Part shown: piece by piece, positions 38,763 through 49,227 of the stretch
Layout: each line of letters begins with the position of its first letter
How positions within the stretch are numbered: position 1 is the stretch's first letter
Source: Cloacibacterium sp047601505
GTDB taxonomy: Bacteria; Bacteroidota; Bacteroidia; Flavobacteriales; Weeksellaceae
Assembly (NCBI RefSeq): GCF_047601505.1
Contig: NZ_JASGJD010000001.1
Location: forward strand, 1,798,001-1,862,000
Length of the DNA stretch: 64,000 nucleotides
Direction: 5' to 3'
The notes under the pieces: model-generated
The model's input: only the letters and a program-made list of their open reading frames with translations
What the model was told of the DNA's origin: nothing
Database searches by the model: none
Translations under genes and position numbers: made by a program

Positions 38763-41657
38763 ATGGAAAGAAAATATTGTAAACCTACAATTCTTCCCTT
38801 TTGGATGGCATTATCTTTCAGCTTATTTGTGCAGCAAAATGGTTACGCACAAAAAAAAGATACCCTTTCTGCTGAAGGAAAAGAGAGAAAAGAGACCGTC
38901 GATATCAAAGAAGTAGTTCTTATTGGATATGGCACTCAGAAAAAGAAAGTTTCTACGGCTGCTACGTCTGTAGTTGGTGGCAAAGATATTCAAAACGTAA
39001 GCAGTTTGGATGTTGTAAATGCTATACAAGGACAAAGTACTGGTGTTTCTATCACTTCCTCTTCTGGTCAGCCAGGAGCTGGTATGGTAGTAAATATTCG
39101 TGGTGTAGGAACCGCCGGAAATAGTGCTCCGCTATATGTAGTAGATGGAGTAGTGATTGATAACGGTATAGGATATCTAGACCCTTCTTCAATTGAGAGA
39201 ATTGATATTTTGAAAGATGCTGCTTCTGCTGCAATTTATGGTGCTAGAGCTGCTAATGGTGTTGTGCTAGTGACAACTAAAAAAGGAAAAGAAGGTAAAA
39301 TGAATTTATCTTTTAATTCTTTTACAGGTTTTCAACAGATTGCAAAACGCCTAGATTTGTTAAGTACTAGAGAATATACCACAATTATTAACGAAGCAAG
39401 AATAAATTCTGGTATGTCTCCTTTATATAGTGCACAACAAATTGCTGCATTTCCTAATACAGATTGGCAAGACCAATTGTTTAAACAAGGAGCTATAAAA
39501 CAAAGTCACTCTTTAATGATTACAGGAGGTAGCAAACGTTCTACTATAGCAACAGGTCTTTCTTACTTTGGTCAAGAAGGTCTTATTGGAAGCAGAACAG
39601 ACCAGTCTGATTATAAACGTTTCACTTTTAATGTGAATTCTACATCAGAAGTAATTGAAGATGTTTTGAAAATTGGAGAAAATTTCTCTTATGCAAACAT
39701 CAAAGGTTCTGGTATTTCAGACGAAGGTATTTATAACAATAGTATAAGATCATTCCTTAATGCAGCTCCAATAGATGCCGTTTATGATGCAAATGGAGAT
39801 TTTGCACATTCTGTTATTTCTTCTGATATTAGTAACCCACTTGGTTCTTTATATTACAACAACTTTAAAGAAAATAAAATTGATAGAATTGTTGGAAACG
39901 TTTTTGCTGAAGCTAAATTTTTGAAAAACTTTATTTTCAGAACAAGTTTTGGTGTAGATATTACCAATAGTAATTACCGTTCTTTTGCGCCAATTTATAG
40001 TTTGTCTTCTAATACAAATAACACAATTGGTAAAGTTACTCAATCTGCAAACAAAGGAACTGGTTGGATTTTTGAAAATACTTTACAATACAAAGGTTCT
40101 CTTGGAGATTCTCATCATTTTGATGTTTTGGTTGGTACATCTGCCAAAAAGAATAATTCAGATTATATGATGGCTTTAGGACAAGGGCTAAAAAGTAACG
40201 AATTTAAATACGCTTATCTAAGCAATGCTACTAAAACTACTCTAAGCACTGTTGCTGGTACAAGATCAGAATATGCAATGCAGTCTTATTTCGGTCGTTT
40301 TATGTATGATTATCAAAACAAGTATTTATTATCTGCAAGTATTCGTAGAGACGGTTCTTCTAACTTTGGACCAAATAATAAATACGCAGTTTTCCCTTCT
40401 TTCTCTTTAGGATGGAATGTTGATAAAGAAAGTTTCTTCCCAGAAAATAACGTATTGAAAACTTTAAAAGTAAGAGCAAGCTGGGGACAAAATGGTAACG
40501 ACCAATTCCCACAAAGTTTTGTTTACATGTCTAGAATTAATACATACGACAAAAATTACCACTTTGGAACAGACGGAGAACTTGTTGTGGGTGCTAGTCC
40601 AGACGAATTAGCAAATCCAGATGCAAAATGGGAAACTTCAGAACAAACAGACTTTGGTATTGATGCTACTTTATTTTCTTCTGTAACCCTATCATTAGAT
40701 TATTATAACAAAACTACCAAAGACTGGTTAGTAAGAGCGCCTGTTCCAGATATTGCTGGTGCTACAGCTCCTTATATTAATGGTGGTGATGTAAATAACA
40801 AAGGGGTAGAATTATCTTTAGGATATAAAACAACATTCGGGGATGGTTGGAGTTTTTCTGTAAACGCTAACGGTTCTTACAATAAAAATGAAGTTACAAG
40901 AATTGCAAACTCAGAAGGTATTATACACGGAGATTCTAACTTATTATTCCAAGGGATTGATGAGTTAAACAGAGTACAAGTAGGAATGCCAATAGGATAT
41001 TTCTATGGTCTTAAAACTGCAGGAATTTTCCAAAATGCAACAGAAGTAGCAGCAGGGGTACAACCAAATGCTAAACCTGGTGATGTAAGATTTGTAGATT
41101 TAAACGGTGATGGAAAAATTGATGCCAACGACAAAACTAAAATTGGAGACCCAAATCCAGATTTTATGTATGGTTTTAATGTAGATTTATCTTACAAAGC
41201 TTTTGATTTGTCTATCTATACTTATGGTACAGCTGGCGGACAAAATATTTTTGGTTCTCATGATTATACACGTGCTTACAATAACTATACTACGGAAATT
41301 TTGAATAGATGGACAACAGAAGGAACTTCTAACAAAATACCAAGAGTTACTTACGGTACAGATGCAAACGGAAATTATACTCATTTCTCAGATTTGTATA
41401 TTCAAGATTCAGATTTCTTTAGAATTAAAGCAATAACTATCGGTTGTGATATTTCAAAATTAACAGATAGATTAAAACCTTTTAATAAATTTAGAATCTA
41501 CGCATCTGCAAACAACCTATTTACATTTACAAAATACAAAGGTATGGACCCAGAAATTGGTTTTGGTAATACCAACCAATCTTGGGCAAGAGGTATAGAT
41601 GTAGGATATTATCCTCAGCCTAGAACTTATATGTTAGGTCTTAACGTTAATTTTTAA
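38763..41657 (+). CDS. SusC/RagA-type TonB-dependent outer-membrane transporter
   Basis: 964 residues from the ATG at 38763 (an in-frame ATG at 38730 gives 975). A signal peptide ends about QNGYAQ, followed by a TonB-box-like segment (TVDIKEVVLIGYGTQKK) and then the plug (NVSSLDVVNAIQGQSTGVSI, then GAGMVVNIRGVGT). The 22-strand barrel makes up the rest, ending in Phe (YMLGLNVNF). The N-terminal carboxypeptidase-like domain common in SusC proteins is absent. With SusD it imports glycan oligosaccharides across the outer membrane using TonB energy. It is the first gene of the locus; SusD follows after 11 bp. Confidence 0.95.
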   Translation: MERKYCKPTILPFWMALSFSLFVQQNGYAQKKDTLSAEGKERKETVDIKEVVLIGYGTQKKKVSTAATSVVGGKDIQNVSSLDVVNAIQGQSTGVSITSSSGQPGAGMVVNIRGVGTAGNSAPLYVVDGVVIDNGIGYLDPSSIERIDILKDAASAAIYGARAANGVVLVTTKKGKEGKMNLSFNSFTGFQQIAKRLDLLSTREYTTIINEARINSGMSPLYSAQQIAAFPNTDWQDQLFKQGAIKQSHSLMITGGSKRSTIATGLSYFGQEGLIGSRTDQSDYKRFTFNVNSTSEVIEDVLKIGENFSYANIKGSGISDEGIYNNSIRSFLNAAPIDAVYDANGDFAHSVISSDISNPLGSLYYNNFKENKIDRIVGNVFAEAKFLKNFIFRTSFGVDITNSNYRSFAPIYSLSSNTNNTIGKVTQSANKGTGWIFENTLQYKGSLGDSHHFDVLVGTSAKKNNSDYMMALGQGLKSNEFKYAYLSNATKTTLSTVAGTRSEYAMQSYFGRFMYDYQNKYLLSASIRRDGSSNFGPNNKYAVFPSFSLGWNVDKESFFPENNVLKTLKVRASWGQNGNDQFPQSFVYMSRINTYDKNYHFGTDGELVVGASPDELANPDAKWETSEQTDFGIDATLFSSVTLSLDYYNKTTKDWLVRAPVPDIAGATAPYINGGDVNNKGVELSLGYKTTFGDGWSFSVNANGSYNKNEVTRIANSEGIIHGDSNLLFQGIDELNRVQVGMPIGYFYGLKTAGIFQNATEVAAGVQPNAKPGDVRFVDLNGDGKIDANDKTKIGDPNPDFMYGFNVDLSYKAFDLSIYTYGTAGGQNIFGSHDYTRAYNNYTTEILNRWTTEGTSNKIPRVTYGTDANGNYTHFSDLYIQDSDFFRIKAITIGCDISKLTDRLKPFNKFRIYASANNLFTFTKYKGMDPEIGFGNTNQSWARGIDVGYYPQPRTYMLGLNVNF

Positions 41658-41668
41658 TACTTAAAATC

Positions 41669-43228
41669 ATGAAAAAATATATATATCTTACAGCAGTATC
41701 AAGTTTGTTTGTATTAGGAGCTTGTGCTGATGATTTCTTAGAAACCGAACCATATACAGAACAAGTAATCGAAAATTTTTATAAAACTCCAGAAGATGCT
41801 TATCAAGGTTTGGTAGCTACTTATGATATTTTACAAAGAGAAGCTTATGGAACAAACTTACTGATAAGCGAACAAGCTTCTGATGATTGCTTTGGAGGTT
41901 ACGGAATTGCTGACGGACAAGCAGACTTAGAGTGGGATCGTTTTCAATATGTTACAGATAAAGACATGAATTCTTTAGTTTGGAAAACAGGCTACCAAGG
42001 TATCTACAGAGCTAATGTTTTGCTAGAAAATTTAGACAAAGTAAACTGGGGAACCAATACAGCTCTTAAAACTAAATATGAAGCTGAGGCACGTTTCCTT
42101 AGAGCGCATTATCATTTTCAAATGGCAAAAATGTTTGGAGATATTGTAGCATTAGACCATACTATTACTTCTGCGGAGTATTTGTCTCCTAGAAGTTCTG
42201 CCGAAACTACATACAAATTAATTGCAGAAGATTTAAAATTTGCTGCTGATAATTTAGGAAACGATAATTATTCGCAAAAAGGAAATGCAAATTTTGGAAG
42301 AATCACAAAATGGGCTGCAGAAGCTTATTTAGCACGTGTTTTCTTATTCTATACAGGTGTTTATAGCAAATCAGATTTGGCTGGTGTAGTTACAAAAGCT
42401 CAAGCTACTACTTATATTAATGATGCCGTAAACAATAGCGGACATAATCTAGTATCAGATTACAAAAACCTTTGGAGAGCAGCTACTACATCTACAGATT
42501 TTGCCGGCGAAGACAATACAGAGATGGTTTTTTCAGTTCGTTTTAATGGCTCTGGTAATGGAGATTGGAATTTACACGAAGGAAACCGTTTTCAAGTAGA
42601 TATAGCACCTCGTGGTAGTAGTATTGGAAATTACTCTTCAGGTTGGGGCGGCGCAACTGTAAATCCTAAATTGGTAAATGCTTATCAATCTGAAGATACA
42701 AGAAAAACGGCTTCTTTTATAGATTTCGTTGGCGAAGGATTGGTTTATGATGCTGTAAAAAGAGAACAAAGACAATACACAGGTTATACATGGAAAAAAT
42801 ATTGCCCTGTTTTAGGAGAAGAAGCTACAGGAAATTTCCAAATAGATAATGTACAAGATTATGCAATCATCCGTTTTGCTGATGTTTTATTAATGGCTGC
42901 CGAATTAAATTTAGATTCAAACTCTGGTTTTGCTCAGACATGTCTAGACAGAGTAAGAGATAGAGCTTTTAAAGATACAGCTCACCGTGTAACTGTAACT
43001 AAAGCCACCGTTATGAACGAACGTAGATTAGAGTTAGCTTTAGAAGGTCTTCGTTATTTTGATTTACTGAGACAAGGTTTAGATGTTACAAAATCTGCAA
43101 TAGATAATACAGATACTAATTCTGAGTTCAATGTTACTTTTAGAAAAGAAACATTAGGTTGGTTCCCATTACCACAATCTCAAATTATACTTTCAAACGG
43201 AGCTATTACACAAAATCCGGGTTGGTAA
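41669..43228 (+). CDS. SusD/RagB-type surface glycan-binding lipoprotein
   Basis: A 519-residue protein with a lipoprotein signal ending VLGAC (Cys19). The next residues, ADDFLETEP, are acidic, as in the flavobacterial surface-export signal. SusD-family features include NFYKTPEDAYQGLVATYD, EARFLRAHYHFQMAKMFGDI, the helical TPR-like scaffold and the C-terminal MNERRLELALEGLRYFDLLR. It forms the lid of the SusC transporter and captures oligosaccharides. Binding specificity cannot be read from sequence, but the adjacent enzymes indicate xyloglucan. Confidence 0.95.
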   Translation: MKKYIYLTAVSSLFVLGACADDFLETEPYTEQVIENFYKTPEDAYQGLVATYDILQREAYGTNLLISEQASDDCFGGYGIADGQADLEWDRFQYVTDKDMNSLVWKTGYQGIYRANVLLENLDKVNWGTNTALKTKYEAEARFLRAHYHFQMAKMFGDIVALDHTITSAEYLSPRSSAETTYKLIAEDLKFAADNLGNDNYSQKGNANFGRITKWAAEAYLARVFLFYTGVYSKSDLAGVVTKAQATTYINDAVNNSGHNLVSDYKNLWRAATTSTDFAGEDNTEMVFSVRFNGSGNGDWNLHEGNRFQVDIAPRGSSIGNYSSGWGGATVNPKLVNAYQSEDTRKTASFIDFVGEGLVYDAVKREQRQYTGYTWKKYCPVLGEEATGNFQIDNVQDYAIIRFADVLLMAAELNLDSNSGFAQTCLDRVRDRAFKDTAHRVTVTKATVMNERRLELALEGLRYFDLLRQGLDVTKSAIDNTDTNSEFNVTFRKETLGWFPLPQSQIILSNGAITQNPGW

Positions 43229-43253
43229 TTAATAATTATTAAAATTTTAAATC

Positions 43254-44123
43254 ATGAAAAGAATATTTCACATATTAATAACTTTGATGGTTTTGGGCTC
43301 ATTTTTTTCTTGCGAACCTATAGAAAATAGAGATAGCCTACCAGAAATTAATAAGACGGCATCAAATTTAAATTTTTCAGTATCCATAGATGCTACCAAT
43401 AAAAACAAAGTAATCTTGGTAAATAACGATTCGGATGTAATCCCTTATTGGAGCTATACAGATGCTCTAGGAAACGAAATAGCACATTATAATTCAAATA
43501 AAGTTGAATTTACAGTTCCTTTTGCAGGTACATACTATGTTCATTATACTGGTTATACTCGTGGAGGAGCTGTAGAAGCAGAAGCTAAAAAAGTGATAAT
43601 TACTCAAAACGATTTATCTCTTTTTAATGATTCAAGATGGGATAAACTAGCTAATGGAACTAAAGGAAAAACTTGGGTTTTAAATATGGTAGCTCCTCTA
43701 GAATTTATAGGTGGTAACCGTGTTGATTATGTTAACAGAGCTGTTAGCGGACCTGGTTGGTGGCCTAATTTGTCAGATATTTCTTGGGCTGGTTTAGAAA
43801 ATAAAGATTGGGGAGAAATTACTTTTGACTTAAATGGAGGTTATAATGTAACTGTTAATCAAACTAATCCTTTATTAGGAAGTACTATAAAAACAAAAAA
43901 AACTGGGACATTTAATTTTGCTCTTACAAACGGAGAAATAGATGATAAGATTACATTTAATGGAGGAACAGAAATGTTGCATCCTAATGAACCAAGTTAT
44001 TTTAGCTCTTCGTTTAGTTTTACCAGTGTTAAAATTGTAGAGTTAACAGAAAATAGCTTATGTTTTATTGCTATAAGAGCTGATAATGATTATTTAATTT
44101 ATCATTTGATTCCGAAATCATAA
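43254..44123 (+). CDS. Putative surface glycan-binding lipoprotein (SusE/F position)
   Basis: A 289-residue protein with a lipoprotein signal ending GSFFSC (Cys20). Residues about 40-115 form an Ig/PKD-like domain (NKVEFTVPFAGTYYVHYTGY). The remainder is a beta-rich domain with many aromatic residues (PGWWPNLSDISWAGLENKDW), suited to carbohydrate stacking. Position directly after susD (25 bp) is the usual place for a surface glycan-binding protein. No close family was recognised, so function is inferred from position and composition. A hairpin follows at 44142-44175. Confidence 0.7.
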   Translation: MKRIFHILITLMVLGSFFSCEPIENRDSLPEINKTASNLNFSVSIDATNKNKVILVNNDSDVIPYWSYTDALGNEIAHYNSNKVEFTVPFAGTYYVHYTGYTRGGAVEAEAKKVIITQNDLSLFNDSRWDKLANGTKGKTWVLNMVAPLEFIGGNRVDYVNRAVSGPGWWPNLSDISWAGLENKDWGEITFDLNGGYNVTVNQTNPLLGSTIKTKKTGTFNFALTNGEIDDKITFNGGTEMLHPNEPSYFSSSFSFTSVKIVELTENSLCFIAIRADNDYLIYHLIPKS

Positions 44124-44141
44124 TTCTCTTATTTATAATTT

Positions 44142-44175
44142 TCTCAGCTGTAATGTGTAAAAATTGCAGCTGAGA
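44142..44175 (+). promoter_or_regulatory. Intercistronic hairpin between binding/transport and enzyme genes
   Basis: A perfect 9-bp stem TCTCAGCTG/CAGCTGAGA with a 16-base loop lies in the 114-bp gap after the glycan-binding gene. It lacks a proper T run, so it may act as an mRNA 3'-end stabiliser or partial terminator rather than a full stop. Confidence 0.5.
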
Positions 44176-44237
44176 TTTACTATATAGTATTAGTATTATA
44201 GCTGTTTTTCCCTTATTTTTAAATAAAAATCAAAAAT

Positions 44238-46727
44238 ATGATGCATGTAAAAAAAGCATTGATAAATAATTATTTATTATTTGCTATTTCAAGTGTTCTA
44301 ACATTAAATTCTTGCGGAATAAGCAACGAAATTTATAATGAAAGAAAGATTTCTATTAATTCTGATTGGAATTTTCATTTAAATGACAGCATTAAAGACA
44401 GAGATACAATATCTGCCGCTACACAATGGCGAAAACTAGATTTACCTCACGATTGGAGTATAGAAGGACGATTTGACGAGAAAAGTAAAGCTGGTGTTGG
44501 AGGTGGAGCTCTAAACGGTGGATTAGGCTGGTATAAGAAAAATTTCAAAATAGAAGCCGAAGACAGCAATAAAATTACATCCGTAGTCTTTGATGGAGTT
44601 TATAGAAATAGTCAAGTTTGGATTAATGGCCATTACCTTGGCAAGCGCCCGAATGGATACATCACTTTTCAGTATAATCTTTCTCCATATTTGAATTATG
44701 GAAACAAAGAAAACGAGATTATTGTAAAAGTTGATAATTCTAAACAACCCAATTCTAGATGGTATTCTGGCTCAGGAATTTTTAGAAATGTATGGCTAGA
44801 AACTACAGATAAATTACACGTAGCACCTTGGGGAACCTATATTACAACTCCTGTTGTAAATAATGATAAAGCGAGCATTCTAATAGAAACTACAATTCAA
44901 AACCAAAATTCAACTTCTAAGCAAGCAACAGTTAACACTATTATTTTTAAAGGAAAGAAAAAAATTACTTCATTTTCTCAAAATATAACTGTTGAAGCTA
45001 ATACCAACAAAGAAATAAAACAAGAAACATCTATAGAAAATCCAATTTTATGGTCTATTGAATCTCCAGAATTGTACACTGCAGTTACTGAAATTACCAT
45101 AGACAATAAGATTGTAGACCAATATAAAACACCTTTTGGTATTAGAAGTTTTACATTTGATTATGACAAAGGTTTTATCCTAAATAACAAACAAGTAAAA
45201 ATAAAAGGAGTTTGTTTGCATCACGATTTAGGAGCTTTGGGTTCTGCTATCAACACAAGAGCCATAGAACGCCAATTGCAAATAATGAAAGATATGGGAG
45301 TTAATGGTATCCGTACTTCTCACAATCCTCCCGCTCCAGAATTATTAGATTTATGCGATAAAATGGGCTTCATTGTGATGGATGAAGCTTTCGATATGTG
45401 GAAACTTAATAAATCTAAATACGATTATGGTAGCGATTGGGATCAATGGCACAAAAAAGATTTAGAAGACCAATTGCTTAGAGATAGAAACCACCCAAGT
45501 ATTTTTATTTGGAGCATTGGCAACGAAATCTACGAACAATGGAAAGACGAAAGTGTAAAAATGTCTAAAGAATTAGCAGATATTGTTAAGAACTTAGACA
45601 AAACCAGACCAATTACAGCCGCAATGAATCCGCCTGTAAATATGAATATTGATGAGGTAACTCTTCAATTCGAGAAATCTAAAATTTACATTAATCCTTT
45701 GGCTGGTTCTGGTAATTTAGACCTAATTGGGTACAACTATGCACATCAAACTTTCGAACACCACAAAACTAATTTTCCTAAAACGCCTTTCATTGCTACA
45801 GAAACTACTTCTGCATTAGCAACAAGAGGTTATTATGATAAAGTTTCAGACACTATTATTAATTGGCCAATAAAATGGGATATTAAATTTACTGGTGGAA
45901 ACCCAGGAAATACCGTTTCGGCTTACGACCACGTTAAAACACCTTGGGGTTCTACTCACGAAGCAACTTGGAAAATCATCAAAAAACACGATTTTTTATC
46001 AGGAATGTACATCTGGACTGGTTTCGATTATATTGGCGAACCAACTCCTTACGAATGGCCTTCTATCAGTTCTTATTTCGGAATTGTAGATTTGGCAGGC
46101 TTCCCAAAAGATGTTTATTATATGTATCAAAGCGAATGGACAGACAAAACTGTTCTTCATCTTTTCCCTCATTGGAATTGGAAAGTTGGAGATAATGTTG
46201 ATGTTTGGGCTTATTACAATAATGCTGATGAGGTAGAACTTTTCCTTAATGGCAAATCTCAAGGGATAAAGTCTAAAAAAGGTGATGATTTACACATTAT
46301 GTGGAGAATTCCTTATCAACCAGGTACACTAAAAGCAGTTTCTAGAAAAAATGGAAAAATTGTTGCCGAAAAAACCATTAAAACAGCAGGAGAACCAGCA
46401 ACATTACAATTAACACCAGACCGAAGTACCATAAAAGCCGATGGAAATGATTTATCTTTTGTAACGGTAGATATTATGGACGAAAACGGAATTTTTGTGG
46501 CTACTGCCAATAACGAAATTCATTTTTCTGTAAAAGGAAATGGTAAAATTGTTGGCGTTACCAGCGGAGACCCAGTAAGTCACGAATCTATGAAAGGAAA
46601 CAAACATACTGCTCTTAGCGGTAAATGTTTAGTCATTATACAGTCAGCTAAAAATGCAGGCGAAATAGAACTTACCGCCAGTGCAGAAGGGCTTAGAAGT
46701 CGTTCTGTAATTATAAATGCTAAGTAA
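44238..46727 (+). CDS. GH2 family beta-galactosidase (lipoprotein)
   Basis: An 829-residue protein with a lipoprotein signal ending TLNSC (Cys26). A sugar-binding jelly roll comes first (about 40-200), then an immunoglobulin-like domain (200-305) and the TIM barrel. The acid/base is Glu430 in SIGNEIYEQW and the nucleophile Glu522 in FIATETTSA. C-terminal DUF4982-like and bacterial Ig-like domains follow (LTPDRSTIKADGNDLSFVTV). In this locus it most likely removes beta-1,2-galactose from xyloglucan side chains. Residues after Cys26 are not acidic, suggesting periplasmic location. Confidence 0.93.
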   Translation: MMHVKKALINNYLLFAISSVLTLNSCGISNEIYNERKISINSDWNFHLNDSIKDRDTISAATQWRKLDLPHDWSIEGRFDEKSKAGVGGGALNGGLGWYKKNFKIEAEDSNKITSVVFDGVYRNSQVWINGHYLGKRPNGYITFQYNLSPYLNYGNKENEIIVKVDNSKQPNSRWYSGSGIFRNVWLETTDKLHVAPWGTYITTPVVNNDKASILIETTIQNQNSTSKQATVNTIIFKGKKKITSFSQNITVEANTNKEIKQETSIENPILWSIESPELYTAVTEITIDNKIVDQYKTPFGIRSFTFDYDKGFILNNKQVKIKGVCLHHDLGALGSAINTRAIERQLQIMKDMGVNGIRTSHNPPAPELLDLCDKMGFIVMDEAFDMWKLNKSKYDYGSDWDQWHKKDLEDQLLRDRNHPSIFIWSIGNEIYEQWKDESVKMSKELADIVKNLDKTRPITAAMNPPVNMNIDEVTLQFEKSKIYINPLAGSGNLDLIGYNYAHQTFEHHKTNFPKTPFIATETTSALATRGYYDKVSDTIINWPIKWDIKFTGGNPGNTVSAYDHVKTPWGSTHEATWKIIKKHDFLSGMYIWTGFDYIGEPTPYEWPSISSYFGIVDLAGFPKDVYYMYQSEWTDKTVLHLFPHWNWKVGDNVDVWAYYNNADEVELFLNGKSQGIKSKKGDDLHIMWRIPYQPGTLKAVSRKNGKIVAEKTIKTAGEPATLQLTPDRSTIKADGNDLSFVTVDIMDENGIFVATANNEIHFSVKGNGKIVGVTSGDPVSHESMKGNKHTALSGKCLVIIQSAKNAGEIELTASAEGLRSRSVIINAK

Positions 46728-46771
46728 GTTTATTGTTTACGAATAATTAGACGATTTTAAAATCAATAACA

Positions 46772-49171
46772 ATGAAAAAAAGAATATTATTATCCATCTG
46801 TTTGTTTATAACAGGTAGTATTTTTTTACCCAATAAATCTCATGCTCAAATTCAAAATGCAGACGTTTTGAATGCGCCAATAGATATTAGTAAAGATTTC
46901 AACAATTATCTTAATACTTTCTATTTTGCCGATGAGTTAACAAGTTTTGACCCGGCAACAGGAAAAGGAACGATTAAATACATCCGAAATAATTACCAAA
47001 CGCGTCAGGCGTTCAACAATATGATGATGAAACCTGCGCCAGTTCCCGCTAACGAATTTCCTACTACAGAGTATGATGCTTCGCCAGAATTACCTTTCCA
47101 AATTCAATTTGTTTCAGATAGAACAATTAGAATCAAAACCACTTCTGGTCCGCAATTTCATCCTGAAAAAGAATCTTTAATGTTGATTGATGGCACTGCA
47201 CCCAATCATCCAGAATTATGGAAATATTCTAAAATTGATGGCGGTTATAAATTTACCAGCAAACAAGGTTCTGTAGAAATTCAAGTAAAACCTTGGCATG
47301 TAAAAATCTACGATGCTAAAGGAAAATTACTTACAGGAACACTTCACGATACCGATTTTAAAAATACTTATACGCCTACTTTGCCTTTCTCTTATGTGAG
47401 AAGAAATAGCGATTATTCTAGAAGTATGGGAGCTGCTTTCAGCTTAGAACCAGACGAAAAAATCTTCGGTTGTGGCGAATCTTTTACTCAATTCAACAAA
47501 CGCGGACAAAAAGTAGTGCTTTGGACAGACGATGCCAACGGAATTCAAAATGAAACCATGTATAAGCCAATTCCTTTTTATATGAGTAGCCGTGGTTATG
47601 GCGTTTTTATGCACCATTCTACACCTATTACAGTAGATTTTGGTAAATATTATGCCAGTGCAAACGAAATGTATATTGGTGATGACGAAGCAGATTTGTT
47701 CTTCTTTATTGGTGAGCCAAAAGAGGTTTTAGACGAATATACCAACCTTACCGGCAAAGCTGCAATGCCTCCGCTTTGGTCTTTTGGTTTTTGGATGAGC
47801 AGAATTACGTATTTCACCGAAAAAGAAGGTAGAGAAGTTGCCAAAAATTTAAGAGCCTATAAAATCCCTACAGATGTAATTCATTATGATACAGGTTGGT
47901 TTGATATAGATTGGAGAAATAATTATGAATTTGCAAAAACTCGTTTCGAAGACCCTACCAAAATGATGGCTGACCTTAAAAAAGATGGTTTCAATATTTG
48001 CTTATGGCAATTGCCTTATTTTACTCCAAAAAATACATTATTTAAAGAAATTGTAGATAAAAATCTTGCTGTAAAAGACCGAAAAGGAAATCTTCCTTAT
48101 GAAGATGCAGTTTTAGATTTTTCAAATCCTGAAACAGTAACTTGGTATCAAGGGAAACTTAAAAAACTTTTTGACCAAGGTGTGAGTGTTTTCAAAGTAG
48201 ATTTTGGCGAAGCTGCACCTCCAGATGGAATTTATCACTCTGGTAGAACTGGTTTCTACGAACATAATTTGTATCCTTTACGTTATAACAAAGCAGTTGC
48301 AGAGATTACTCAAAAAGAAAAAGGTTACACGCTTATTTGGGCAAGAAGTACTTGGGCAGGAAGCCAAAGATACCCTTTACATTGGGGTGGCGATGCAGAA
48401 ACTACCAACGGAGCAATGGCTGCTGAATTAAGAGGAGGATTATCTCTAGGTCTTAGTGGTTTCAGTTTTTGGAGTCATGATGTTGGTGGTTTTGCTACAA
48501 AATCTCCAGAAAATATTTACAGAAGATGGACGCCATTTGGGATGTTTACTTCGCACGTTAGAAGCCATGGTGAGCCGCCAAGAGAACCTTGGTTATATAG
48601 CAAAGAATTTTTAGAAGGTTTCCGAAAAGCAGATAATATGCGCTACGAATTAATGCCTTATATCTACGCTCAGGCAAAAGAAAGTTCTCAAAAAGGTTTA
48701 CCAATGTTAAGAGCTTTATTTGTAGAATTCCCGAATGACCCAGGTTCTTGGTTGGTAGATAACGAATATTTATTTGGGTCTAGCATGTTGGTAGCGCCAC
48801 TTTTAGAAGAAGTTACCGAAAGAGATGTTTACTTGCCAGAAGGAACTTGGATAGATTATCAAACCAAAAAAGTATATAAAGGTGGTTGGCACAAAATTAA
48901 AGCGGGCGAAGTTCCAATTGTAGTTTTGGTAAAAGATGGTACTGCAATTCCGCATATCGCTTTGGCACAATCTACAAAAGATATGGATTGGAGCAAATTA
49001 ACGCTTAAAGTTTTCGCCGCAGATACTACCAATACTGCAGATGCAAAAGTTTATTTGCCAGATACTGCCGAAGTACAAAATATTAATGTTTCTAAAAAAG
49101 GAAATGCTTTTGAAGTAAAATCTAACCCTTTAAGTGGTAAAACTACCTTTAAAGTAGAATGGGCAAAATAA
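46772..49171 (+). CDS. GH31 alpha-xylosidase
   Basis: A 799-residue protein with a signal peptide ending KSHAQ (about 25). After an N-terminal beta-sandwich, the catalytic barrel carries nucleophile Asp477 in VFKVDFGEAAPPDG and acid/base Asp541 in WGGDAETTNGA. The KxDFGE form of the nucleophile motif is characteristic of alpha-xylosidases such as YicI, and differs from alpha-glucosidases (DMNE type). It should remove the alpha-1,6-xylose from the non-reducing end of xyloglucan oligosaccharides. It lies 44 bp after the GH2 gene. Confidence 0.93.
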   Translation: MKKRILLSICLFITGSIFLPNKSHAQIQNADVLNAPIDISKDFNNYLNTFYFADELTSFDPATGKGTIKYIRNNYQTRQAFNNMMMKPAPVPANEFPTTEYDASPELPFQIQFVSDRTIRIKTTSGPQFHPEKESLMLIDGTAPNHPELWKYSKIDGGYKFTSKQGSVEIQVKPWHVKIYDAKGKLLTGTLHDTDFKNTYTPTLPFSYVRRNSDYSRSMGAAFSLEPDEKIFGCGESFTQFNKRGQKVVLWTDDANGIQNETMYKPIPFYMSSRGYGVFMHHSTPITVDFGKYYASANEMYIGDDEADLFFFIGEPKEVLDEYTNLTGKAAMPPLWSFGFWMSRITYFTEKEGREVAKNLRAYKIPTDVIHYDTGWFDIDWRNNYEFAKTRFEDPTKMMADLKKDGFNICLWQLPYFTPKNTLFKEIVDKNLAVKDRKGNLPYEDAVLDFSNPETVTWYQGKLKKLFDQGVSVFKVDFGEAAPPDGIYHSGRTGFYEHNLYPLRYNKAVAEITQKEKGYTLIWARSTWAGSQRYPLHWGGDAETTNGAMAAELRGGLSLGLSGFSFWSHDVGGFATKSPENIYRRWTPFGMFTSHVRSHGEPPREPWLYSKEFLEGFRKADNMRYELMPYIYAQAKESSQKGLPMLRALFVEFPNDPGSWLVDNEYLFGSSMLVAPLLEEVTERDVYLPEGTWIDYQTKKVYKGGWHKIKAGEVPIVVLVKDGTAIPHIALAQSTKDMDWSKLTLKVFAADTTNTADAKVYLPDTAEVQNINVSKKGNAFEVKSNPLSGKTTFKVEWAK

Positions 49172-49227
49172 TAATGAAGTAAATGTTTTTGATGAACATT
49201 TTAGATAACAAAAATTAACTGTAAAGA

